Positions 33,942-41,228 of a DNA stretch of 64,000 nt are shown in pieces. The first letter of the stretch is position 1. Every line of letters starts with the position of its first letter. The notes beneath the pieces are model-generated. The model saw only the letters and a list, made by a program, of their open reading frames with translations. It did no database searches and had not been told where the DNA came from. The position numbers were made by a program, and so were the translations under genes. The DNA is from Nitrosopumilus sp. b3 (GTDB taxonomy: Archaea > Thermoproteota > Nitrososphaeria > Nitrososphaerales > Nitrosopumilaceae): contig NZ_MU078693.1 of the NCBI RefSeq assembly GCF_014078525.1, forward strand, positions 186,001 to 250,000. The letters run 5' to 3'.

Positions 33942-34862
33942 TTACTTACTCCTTTTCTTAAAGAATTTTTTCAGTGATGTTGAATAGTCTTGTTCGGTCA
34001 ATAAGGGAACGGTATCAACTTTTATCTTCATCATACTAGATTGAAACTTTGAATCGTTTTCAGATATCAATCTTGAATATGAATTTCTAAATTCTTCATT
34101 TGATGTATCTACTAGAATTTGCTCACCTGTCTCCTCATCTTCTAGCTCTATCATCCCAACATCAGGAATCTCTCTTTCTCTAGGATCAATTATTCTCAAA
34201 GCAATTACATCATGACGCCTTCGTAGTAGTTTGAGTGGTTTAAGATAATCGCTATTATCAATAAAATCAGAGATTACAAAGACAATGCTTTTTCTTTTAA
34301 TTATTTTTGATATTTCTTCAAGTGATTTTTTGAGGTTAGTTTTCCTAGAATTAGGCGTAAAAGTGGTCAGAAAATCCAATAATTGGATGATGTGTTTTCT
34401 TCTTTTCTTTGCTGGAATGAATTTTTCAACATTTTCTGTAGTCAGAAAAATTCCAACACCATCATTATTTCGAAGTGCTGCAAACATTAGACTAGCAATT
34501 ATCTCAACAGATTTTTCTTTTTTTGAGATGTTTGTACCAAAACTTCCAGAACCAGAAATATCAATAATAAAATATACTTGCAAATCTCTTTCTTCGATAA
34601 ACTCCTTGATGTAAGGATGATTAAATCTGGCAGTAACTTTCCAATCTATTGCTCGTATATCATCACCTGCTCTATAATCCCTTATTTCAGAAAATTCAAT
34701 TCCTTGTCCTTTGAAAATAGAATTATAATTTCCAGTAATTATTCCATCTACTAGTTGTTTTGTTTTAATATCTAATTTTTTAATTTTTTTTAACATTTCT
34801 TTTGTTTGGAGCATTTTCTCACCAGAAAATATTCTAATATTACGGAATTGTAATTTTATCAA
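33942..34862 (-). CDS. DUF58-domain protein
   Basis: 306 aa, no membrane helix. IFKGQGIEFSEIRDYRAGDDIRAIDWKVTARFNHPYIKEF is the DUF58 core and the rest (VYFIIDISGSGSFG, VISDFID) is a degenerate vWA-like fold. DUF58 proteins always pair with MoxR ATPases and VWA proteins. The start overlaps moxR by 23 bp. Confidence 0.93.
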   Translation of the reverse strand: MIKLQFRNIRIFSGEKMLQTKEMLKKIKKLDIKTKQLVDGIITGNYNSIFKGQGIEFSEIRDYRAGDDIRAIDWKVTARFNHPYIKEFIEERDLQVYFIIDISGSGSFGTNISKKEKSVEIIASLMFAALRNNDGVGIFLTTENVEKFIPAKKRRKHIIQLLDFLTTFTPNSRKTNLKKSLEEISKIIKRKSIVFVISDFIDNSDYLKPLKLLRRRHDVIALRIIDPREREIPDVGMIELEDEETGEQILVDTSNEEFRNSYSRLISENDSKFQSSMMKIKVDTVPLLTEQDYSTSLKKFFKKRSK

Positions 34863-35826
34863 TAATTTTTTTTATGATCTCATCTGTTGTGACTTCATCT
34901 GCCTCTGCTTCATAAGTTAAAATAATTCTATGTCGCAATACATCATTAACTACGTCTTGTACATCTTTTGGAATTACGTATCCTCTTCCTTGTAAAAATG
35001 CATTTGCTTTTGCAGATATGGTTAACCATAATGATGCCCTTGGAGATGCACCATATTCAATTAGTTCAGAAAGTTGTAGATCATATTTATTTGGAAATCT
35101 TGTTGCATCTACAATTTGTGTGATATATGTTCTAACTTTTTCATCAGCATAAATTTTAGGTATAAAATCTTGCATTTCTAAAAGTTTTTCATTCGATAGA
35201 ATTTTTGCTGGTTGATATGAAATTCCTTCAGTGAATCTTTGAATAATTTCTGATTCTTGTTCTATTGTTGGGTAGGAAATTAGAATTTTAAACATAAAAC
35301 GATCTACCTGAGCTTCAGGCAACTTGTATGTTCCTTCAGATTCAACTGGGTTTTGTGTAGCCATTACAAAAAATGGTTTTTCTAATTGATACGTTTCTCC
35401 CTGAATACTTACTTGGTTCTCTTGCATTGCCTCAAGTAATGCAGATTGAACCTTTGGCGGTGCACGATTGATTTCATCGGCAAGTATGAAATTTGAAAAT
35501 ATAGGACCTTTGATTGTTTTAAATGAAGTTGAGGCATGATCATAGATTTTAGTTCCCAAAATGTCTGCAGGGAGAAGATCAGGTGTAAATTGCAATCTAA
35601 CAAACTGAGAATTAATGCAATTAGACATTGTTTGGACGAGTAATGTCTTTGCCAAACCAGGAACTCCCTCAAGTAAAACATGTCCCCGAGATAACAATGC
35701 AACAATTAATTTTTCAATAATTTTGTCTTGGCCTACAATTACCTTTGAGATTTCTTTTTGGAGACTTTGGAGGGTGACTGAAAATTCTTTGGCTTGATTT
35801 GTTAATGCAGTAACTTCCTGACTCAT
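34840..35826 (-). CDS. moxR: MoxR-family AAA+ ATPase
   Basis: 328 aa. Walker A GVPGLAKTLLVQ (about 53-65), Walker B and sensor ILADEINRAPPKVQSALLEAMQE, sensor-1 MATQNPVESEGTYKLPEAQVDRFMFK and arginine finger region; C-terminal lid (GASPRASLW). MoxR ATPases act as chaperones to insert metals or mature membrane complexes. First gene of an operon with DUF58, VWA and a BatD-like protein. The promoter is in the AT-rich gap 35827-36000. Confidence 0.94.
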   Translation of the reverse strand: MSQEVTALTNQAKEFSVTLQSLQKEISKVIVGQDKIIEKLIVALLSRGHVLLEGVPGLAKTLLVQTMSNCINSQFVRLQFTPDLLPADILGTKIYDHASTSFKTIKGPIFSNFILADEINRAPPKVQSALLEAMQENQVSIQGETYQLEKPFFVMATQNPVESEGTYKLPEAQVDRFMFKILISYPTIEQESEIIQRFTEGISYQPAKILSNEKLLEMQDFIPKIYADEKVRTYITQIVDATRFPNKYDLQLSELIEYGASPRASLWLTISAKANAFLQGRGYVIPKDVQDVVNDVLRHRIILTYEAEADEVTTDEIIKKIIDKITIP

Positions 35827-35996
35827 TTTGTGTCACTCCAAGTAGAGGTAAAAATACAATTGAGATTTATAAAAATTACTTAACAAAGTATCATTTGCTA
35901 TCCAAATATGTAGAAAATTAATTCTGTATTCTAATTTTATTGAAAAACATGCCTAGAAATACGGTTATTATAAAAAAATATCAAGGTCAATTAGGG

Positions 35997-36005
35997 ATAT
36001 AAGGA
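35997..36005 (+). promoter_or_regulatory. TATA-like element before the tandem microproteins
   Basis: GATATAAGG lies about 25 bp upstream of ATG 36025, the usual distance for a leaderless thaumarchaeal transcript. Confidence 0.4.
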
Positions 36006-36024
36006 ACTTTTTGAGAGATTCAAT

Positions 36025-36177
36025 ATGGCAAAATATGATGGTCTGTTAGGACAACCAATTCTTGAAGTTGAAGAACCTGATAAAGAAGACGGAATTACCT
36101 TTATCTTCAAAGACAACAGGTTTTTGTTCATCAAAGCAATTGATGGAAAAATTGAGACCGTGTCAATTCCAGAATAG
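36025..36177 (+). CDS. Microprotein A of a tandem paralogous pair, 50 aa
   Basis: ATG 36025 to TAG 36175-36177. The sequence has a GQPILEVEEPDKEDGI core followed by FIFKDNRFLFIKAIDGKIETVSIPE. It shares a template with the next gene (36187): V-E-(E/D)-P-D, D-G, (I/L)T, IF, N, L/F-x-IK, DGK. Acidic, beta-rich, no Cys and no membrane segment. A TATA-like element at 35997-36005 precedes it, so it may be leaderless. Function unknown. Confidence 0.7.
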   Translation: MAKYDGLLGQPILEVEEPDKEDGITFIFKDNRFLFIKAIDGKIETVSIPE

Positions 36178-36186
36178 GTGATATGA

Positions 36187-36333
36187 ATGGAAAAATTTGA
36201 TGCAATCAAAATGTTAGAACTTGTAAAAGTTGAAGATCCTGATTCAGACGGAGGATTAACTATGATTTTCCAAGAAAATAAAACTTTGAAAATTAAAGTT
36301 GTAGATGGAAAATTAGTTTCTGAATTTGTCTAA
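36187..36333 (+). CDS. Microprotein B of a tandem paralogous pair, 48 aa
   Basis: ATG 36187 to TAA 36331-36333, 9 bp after its paralogue. The segment LVKVEDPDSDGGL then MIFQENKTLKIKVVDGKLVSEFV aligns with the upstream gene. It stops 3 bp before the convergent phosphatase stop. The pair probably descends from one duplication and is probably co-transcribed. Function unknown. Confidence 0.7.
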   Translation: MEKFDAIKMLELVKVEDPDSDGGLTMIFQENKTLKIKVVDGKLVSEFV

Positions 36334-36336
36334 GAA

Positions 36337-36864
36337 CTAATTTTTTACATGTTTTTCATAAAAACCAATAGCTAGTTCTTGTACTTCAGATTGAATAGAA
36401 CCAGGTCTTTCATCTCGAATTTTTTTAATTGCATCTTTTGCTGCATATTTTTTATATTTTACAAAATAACATGCAAGGATTGTTCCTGCTCTTCCCATTC
36501 CAGCTGCACAGTGAACCATTACAGATTGATTGTTGCTAATTTGTTCATGAATGAAATCCACTGCTAAATCAATTTTATCCATATCAGGGGCAGTTAGATC
36601 AGGTGTGGGAACATGAAGATAACCAATATCTTCTATCCAATCATCTGGTAATGAATTCTCAGTCATAGTTACAATTGATTTTACTCCTTGATCTAAAAGC
36701 CAATTAAATTCATCAAAAGTTGTGGGAAATCCCGAACCAGCTAATTGTTCTTCGATCAACCAAGAAAAGTTTGTTGGTTTTTTTGTAATTTTTCCATGAA
36801 CTTTTCTCCATAAATTCCCAGGTTTGCTCATATGAGTAATAGGAAACTGCTGTATTTTTAGCAT
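36337..36864 (-). CDS. Dual-specificity protein phosphatase
   Basis: 175 aa. The catalytic loop MVHCAAGMGRAGTI has the Cys-x5-Arg motif, and the general-acid Asp lies in DLTAPDMDKID about 35 residues earlier. The N-terminal NFSWLIEEQLAGSGFPTT is typical of archaeal or eukaryal-like DSP. It dephosphorylates phospho-Ser/Thr/Tyr proteins or phosphorylated nucleotides. Reverse partner of the tandem microproteins, but convergent, so functional link is unproven. Confidence 0.9.
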   Translation of the reverse strand: MLKIQQFPITHMSKPGNLWRKVHGKITKKPTNFSWLIEEQLAGSGFPTTFDEFNWLLDQGVKSIVTMTENSLPDDWIEDIGYLHVPTPDLTAPDMDKIDLAVDFIHEQISNNQSVMVHCAAGMGRAGTILACYFVKYKKYAAKDAIKKIRDERPGSIQSEVQELAIGFYEKHVKN

Positions 36865-36883
36865 TGCGAAATATTGAATAAAA

Positions 36884-37525
36884 TTATGATGCTACCGCTC
36901 TTACAGGTGAGCCTGTTGCATCTTTTAGTTTTAGTGGTAGAATTGTAAAATTAAATTCCCTAGAAGGAATCTTATTCAAATTTGTTAGATTTTCTACTAT
37001 CAGAATATTATTTTTTGAGAAAATATGGTGAGTAGTAAATGATTCATCTTTTCCTAGATCTATACTTGGAGAATCTATTCCAACAAGATTGATTCTTTTT
37101 GCTACAAGATAATCTGCAGCTGATTTGTCCAGTCCCGGATTTTCAGTAAAATAATTGTTCTTTGTCAGATTTTTTTGCCATTCTGTAAAGAAGAAAATCG
37201 ATGATTCATTTGGAATTTTTCCAGTTTTTTTTTCAAATAAAATAATATCCTTCTTTGTAATAGGGCAGTTTCTAGTTTTTTTGAGTTTTATTAGAATGGC
37301 TTTTCCAACTAGTCTATCAATAGGAATTTGATGTATCTTGATTCCATTTTTAACAAAATGATATGGTGCATCAATATGAGTTCCAGTATGAGAACTTAGG
37401 AACAATAATTCAAGATTGTATCCATCATCTTTGATATCAGACCATAAAATGAATTGAGGTTTTGGGGAACCGGGAAAACTTGGGATAGATTTTGAAATTG
37501 TAAGTGTAAGATCTATTGGTTTCAT
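36884..37525 (-). CDS. Cyclase-family / kynurenine-formamidase-like metal hydrolase
   Basis: 213 aa. The family motif SSHTGTHIDAPYHF (about 45-58) supplies the two His and Asp metal ligands, and IDSPSIDLGKDESFTTHHIFSK holds the third His group. Similar folds hydrolyse formylkynurenine or isatin; no tryptophan pathway gene is nearby so the substrate is unknown. It is separated from the phosphatase by 20 bp and may be in the same transcript. Confidence 0.85.
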   Translation of the reverse strand: MKPIDLTLTISKSIPSFPGSPKPQFILWSDIKDDGYNLELLFLSSHTGTHIDAPYHFVKNGIKIHQIPIDRLVGKAILIKLKKTRNCPITKKDIILFEKKTGKIPNESSIFFFTEWQKNLTKNNYFTENPGLDKSAADYLVAKRINLVGIDSPSIDLGKDESFTTHHIFSKNNILIVENLTNLNKIPSREFNFTILPLKLKDATGSPVRAVAS

Positions 37526-37600
37526 ATCAATAGAAACTACTGGTAATTAATCAATTTATGAACTATGAAAAGTTAAATACTCTTTGATGAAAATCATCCT

Positions 37601-37858
37601 GTGCCTACTGCATATGTTCTATTAAATTCTGATTTAGGTTCAGATGAATCAATAATTGCCGAAGTAAAACAGATTCTAGCTGATGGGGATATCAAATATG
37701 AGGTTCAAGGTGTCTATGGCGTATACGATATTGTATTAAAATTGACATCTGATGATGCAGAAAAACTACGTGGAATTATCACTAACAAGATCAGAAAAAT
37801 CAATAAAGTTCAATCAACATTGACCATGATGGTCATAGAAGAACAAGAAAATCTATAG
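37601..37858 (+). CDS. Stand-alone RAM (Lrp/AsnC ligand-binding) domain protein
   Basis: 85 aa starting with GTG 37601. The whole protein is one RAM/ACT-like domain (TAYVLLNSDLGSDESII, VQGVYGVYDIVLKL, IRKINKVQSTLTMMV) with no DNA-binding helix. Such proteins dimerise and sense amino acids. The end overlaps the class V aminotransferase stop, sharing CTATAG. A role in sensing an amino acid for a neighbour is inference. Confidence 0.88.
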   Translation: MPTAYVLLNSDLGSDESIIAEVKQILADGDIKYEVQGVYGVYDIVLKLTSDDAEKLRGIITNKIRKINKVQSTLTMMVIEEQENL

Positions 37859-39004
37859 TTTCTTTATTTCATCAATTACCTGAAGCATTTCAGATTCAGT
37901 ATTAAAAAAGTGAGGAGATACTCGGATAATTTTTTGCTCCATAATTTCCCTAACCGCTAAAATAATATTTTGTTTTTCAAGTCTATCTACTACTTTTTGG
38001 GAATCATGCCCTTTCACATTAAAAGATACTATGCTTGTTCTTTCGTTTGGATCATCAGGTCCATACAAAATAATATTAGGAATTTTTGATAATTCTTCTC
38101 TGAACATATTTGACAAGTACTGATTCTTTTGTCTAATGTTATTCAAACCAAATTTCATCAAATACCTTGCAGATGATTCCAAGCCGACTATTCCGACATA
38201 ATTTCTAAAACCAGTTTGAAATTTGTCGGGAAGTTCTTTGAAAGCAAGATTAGTTTCATCATAAATTATTGCAGATTCACCTCCTATAGTCATAGGTTTC
38301 AGTAATTCGCTTGATCTTCTATTGCAATAAAATAATCCAGTACCCATTGGTCCGCAAAGCCATTTTGAGCCATTAAATGACATAAAATTACATTTTATCT
38401 TTGATACATCCATTTCACCTAAACATCCTACAGTTTGTGCACTATCAATAAAGAATGGAATTTTATCATCAAGAATTTTTGCAATTTCTTCTACAGGTAA
38501 TATCGAGCCAGTATTGTATAATGCATGACTCAAAGCAACTAGTTTTGTGTTTTGATCAACTAGAGATTTTAAATCATCTAATTCGAAAAAACCATTTTTA
38601 TCGATAGTAAGATTTTTTACAGAAATTTTGTCTTTGAGTTTAATCCAGGGATAATAATTTGCATGATGTTCATGTCCCATTCCACGAATGATTATATTTG
38701 ATTTTTCATCAAAAGAAAGACCATTTGCTACAAAATTTATTCCATCAGTTGTACTCTGAGTAAGAACTACCTCATCAGGCTGACACGAAATTATTTTTGC
38801 AATTATTTTTCTAACATTTTGTAGTTTTTCAATTACAAATGGCTCTGAATCCTTTGAATCAGGGCCAATTGAATTGTATGAGATTAAAAATTCTTTCATG
38901 TCCTCTATACTTTGAGTGGGCATCAAGGATACTGATGCATTATTGAGATAGATTTTATTTGAATCTGGAAAATCATTAGAAATATCTTTTGAAGTTAAAT
39001 TCAT
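37853..39004 (-). CDS. Class V aminotransferase, cysteine-desulfurase-like
   Basis: 383-aa PLP enzyme related to SufS/CsdA. IYLNNASVSLMPTQ at the start, VLTQSTTDGINFVANGL, GHEHHANYYPW, FFIDSAQTVG and the Schiff-base Lys in FNGSKWLCGPMGTG. A catalytic Cys loop is expected near the C-terminal third, but RVSPHFFN shows no Cys there, so desulfurase activity is doubtful and a lyase or epimerase-like function is possible. Diverges from the RecA-like gene. Confidence 0.8.
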   Translation of the reverse strand: MNLTSKDISNDFPDSNKIYLNNASVSLMPTQSIEDMKEFLISYNSIGPDSKDSEPFVIEKLQNVRKIIAKIISCQPDEVVLTQSTTDGINFVANGLSFDEKSNIIIRGMGHEHHANYYPWIKLKDKISVKNLTIDKNGFFELDDLKSLVDQNTKLVALSHALYNTGSILPVEEIAKILDDKIPFFIDSAQTVGCLGEMDVSKIKCNFMSFNGSKWLCGPMGTGLFYCNRRSSELLKPMTIGGESAIIYDETNLAFKELPDKFQTGFRNYVGIVGLESSARYLMKFGLNNIRQKNQYLSNMFREELSKIPNIILYGPDDPNERTSIVSFNVKGHDSQKVVDRLEKQNIILAVREIMEQKIIRVSPHFFNTESEMLQVIDEIKKL

Positions 39005-39030
39005 TATTATATCTGTTAAATGCTAAAGTG

Positions 39031-39645
39031 GTGTTGGATAAAAATCCTGAGTTAATTGTAGATAATGATTTGGCACATATCAAAAATGAGTTTGAGCTAA
39101 ATATTCCAAGTTTAGTTTTGTGCTCTGAACCTTTTCACAAAGCCGAATTTCTTTATAGATTAATCAATTCTATCGAACATCAGATTATCTTTGTAGACTT
39201 GGATTTACTTTACACTGGTTATGTTAAATCTGGTATGATCCCAAAAAATAATAATGTAATAATTTTTCATCCTGAGAAAGAAAACTGGGAAGAAAAATTA
39301 ACTGAAATTATCTCCAAAGTTTCAACGGAAAAATTTCTGGTTGTGATTGATTCATTTAACGGAGTTTACAACATGTTTGATGATCTAGAATCTGCAAGAT
39401 TTGTAAATTCATGCATTATGCTTCTATCATCACTGGCAAATCAAACAAATTCATCAATTGTCATTTCTGGAATGGCAAGAAAGAAAGAAAATGTCGGATG
39501 GATCATTTCGCCAGGAGGAAAGCAGATTATTAAATCTGGAAAAACAGGTGTCTATTTTATTAAAAAAAATCAAAGCAATCTGATTTTTACTAGTTTGAAA
39601 GAAAATGATCGCAAATCATTCATAATAGAACATCAAAAACTCTGA
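39031..39645 (+). CDS. RecA/KaiC-like protein lacking a Walker A loop, about 205 aa
   Basis: Start chosen at GTG 39031 (frame open from TTG 38989); a TATA-like TTATATC at 39004-39010 fits that start. Strand order and VVIDSFNGVYNMF (Walker B position) look like KaiC/RadB, with an NSSIVISGMARKKENVGW switch segment and IIKSGKTGVYFIKK at the end. Where a P-loop should be the sequence reads LVLCSEPFHKAEFL, with no GxxxxGK. Likely a non-ATP-binding paralogue; function unknown. Confidence 0.6.
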   Translation: MLDKNPELIVDNDLAHIKNEFELNIPSLVLCSEPFHKAEFLYRLINSIEHQIIFVDLDLLYTGYVKSGMIPKNNNVIIFHPEKENWEEKLTEIISKVSTEKFLVVIDSFNGVYNMFDDLESARFVNSCIMLLSSLANQTNSSIVISGMARKKENVGWIISPGGKQIIKSGKTGVYFIKKNQSNLIFTSLKENDRKSFIIEHQKL

Positions 39646-39666
39646 TACAACTGCGATCAGATTTTT

Positions 39667-39700
39667 AAACGCCGTTATAAAATTTGAAACGCCGTTATAA
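39667..39700 (+). repeat. Perfect 14-bp direct repeat upstream of the ferredoxin gene
   Basis: AAACGCCGTTATAA occurs at 39667-39680 and again at 39687-39700, a 20-bp period (about two helical turns). Each copy ends in a TATA-like TTATAA. The ferredoxin ATG follows 54 bp later. A tandem operator or duplicated core promoter is possible. Confidence 0.7.
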
Positions 39701-39753
39701 CAAGAAATTCTAAGGCAAATTATATTAAGAAGAAATCAAGATTGAATTCTGTT

Positions 39754-40053
39754 ATGCCAGTAGGAATTATTCCAGACATCAGCGAACAAATGTGTATCGG
39801 ATGTGCACTATGTGTAGAAATCTGTACAACATTAGGTCCAGATGTCCTTAGAGTAAAACCAGTTGAAGGCTGGAAGAGAGGTAAAGCATTTGTTTTCTAC
39901 CCAGAAAGATGTATTTCTGATGGTGCATGCATCGGTGTATGCCCAACAAAAGCAATCTTTTGGATGAGACCAATGGACTTTACTGTTGGACAACCAGTTC
40001 CACTCTACAAGAACTCAGTCTTCGTCAAAGGTTGGACTGAATTAATCGATTAG
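39754..40053 (+). CDS. 2[4Fe-4S] ferredoxin
   Basis: 99 aa from ATG 39754 (TTG 39742 also possible). CIGCALCVEIC and CISDGACIGVCPTKAIFW give eight Cys in the arrangement of a dicluster ferredoxin, with an insertion of 30-odd residues between the motifs and a C-terminal extension (PLYKNSVFVKGWTELID). Electron carrier for 2-oxoacid oxidoreductases or other redox partners. T-rich sequence follows (40067-40090). Confidence 0.93.
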   Translation: MPVGIIPDISEQMCIGCALCVEICTTLGPDVLRVKPVEGWKRGKAFVFYPERCISDGACIGVCPTKAIFWMRPMDFTVGQPVPLYKNSVFVKGWTELID

Positions 40054-40066
40054 ATTAATTCATCAA

Positions 40067-40090
40067 TTTTTAATTTCTTTTTATTATTTT
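40067..40090 (+). terminator. T-rich tract after the ferredoxin gene
   Basis: Runs of T (ATTTTTAATTTCTTTTT and TTATTATTTT) directly after the ferredoxin stop fit a poly-U termination signal for the plus strand. Confidence 0.45.
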
Positions 40091-41081
40091 AGATTTTAAC
40101 AGAACCAGTCTTTTCCTGTGAAATATTTGGTTTTTTCTTTAACCAAATCAACGCTCCAATAAACAGAATGCCTGGAATTAGAATAATGAATAGCATTAAT
40201 TCGTAATAAGTGGTAAGTCTTTGAGCAGGTTTAATGTGATAGGTTTCATGAGATGTTTTTTTTGGATTATCATAAACTGCAGTAGTAAAATCAACTGATC
40301 TTTGTTCTTTATTTTGTACATCTCCAAAGACAGTTACACTTTCTTCTGCAAATATAGAGGGAGTATGAATTCCCTCAATCCTTACTATGATTGAACCAGA
40401 CTCACTGAAAACAAAATTTCTGTAATCACCTCCAATCTGACTTAGTCCTTCATCTCGGAAAATCTCTTTTCCATTTTGAAATATTACAAAATTGTATTTC
40501 ATTTCTGCTAGATTTGAATTCGTTTGAGGATCATAGAATTGATATACAAATTGTATTTTTTCATGAGTTTTAATCACAGGTGGATCCCATGATAGATTAA
40601 CTTCCAAAGATAAATCTGGTGTATATTGTAATAATGGAAAATCTATTTTTGCACCAGTTGCATCATGTGGATAATCTGGAATTTCTTTTTCAATAATTAG
40701 CACTCCTTCCATCCATGGATGAATAGTGCAATAATAAGAAAAAGTACCAGATTCTTCAAATTTGTATGACCATGATTCTCCTGGCATGAATCTACCGCTA
40801 TCAAAAATTCCATTTGGAGTTCCAAAGTTATCACTCATCCATCCAAATCTCCCAGATCCTTCTCCACTTGTAACAGTATGACCTTCTTTGTCATCATTAT
40901 ACCAAGTAATTGTATCACCTACTGTGGCGTATAGTTGTGGTGGATCATACCATACTTCAGCAGGAGTGTTTAATTCTGGATTATATGCTCCTAGTGGAAT
41001 ATCAATAATGTACTCATCTGCAGAAACGACAGGAATTGAGGCTAAAATTGTAAAAATTATTGAAAATATTAAAAACTTCAC
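40089..41081 (-). CDS. Membrane-anchored cupredoxin (blue copper) protein
   Basis: 330 aa. Signal peptide at 1-21. The plastocyanin-like domain (about 45-130) has DKEGHTVTSGEGSGRFGWMS for the first His and FSYYCTIHPWMEG for Cys, His and Met ligands. A second beta domain (about 140-280) and a C-terminal helix (YELMLFIILIPGILFIGALIW) with a basic tail follow. It is typical of the abundant extracellular copper carriers of ammonia-oxidising archaea. Confidence 0.9.
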   Translation of the reverse strand: MKFLIFSIIFTILASIPVVSADEYIIDIPLGAYNPELNTPAEVWYDPPQLYATVGDTITWYNDDKEGHTVTSGEGSGRFGWMSDNFGTPNGIFDSGRFMPGESWSYKFEESGTFSYYCTIHPWMEGVLIIEKEIPDYPHDATGAKIDFPLLQYTPDLSLEVNLSWDPPVIKTHEKIQFVYQFYDPQTNSNLAEMKYNFVIFQNGKEIFRDEGLSQIGGDYRNFVFSESGSIIVRIEGIHTPSIFAEESVTVFGDVQNKEQRSVDFTTAVYDNPKKTSHETYHIKPAQRLTTYYELMLFIILIPGILFIGALIWLKKKPNISQEKTGSVKI

Positions 41082-41228
41082 ATTTTAAAATTATTAGCTC
41101 ATTAAATAAATACTTGATTTAATTTTCATCGATGAGAAGTAATTATCAAATCAAAGAATTAACCCAAATATATTAACTCAAGATTTGTAGAAGGTTTCAT
41201 ATTAACATAAAATGAATGTAGAGTTAAA

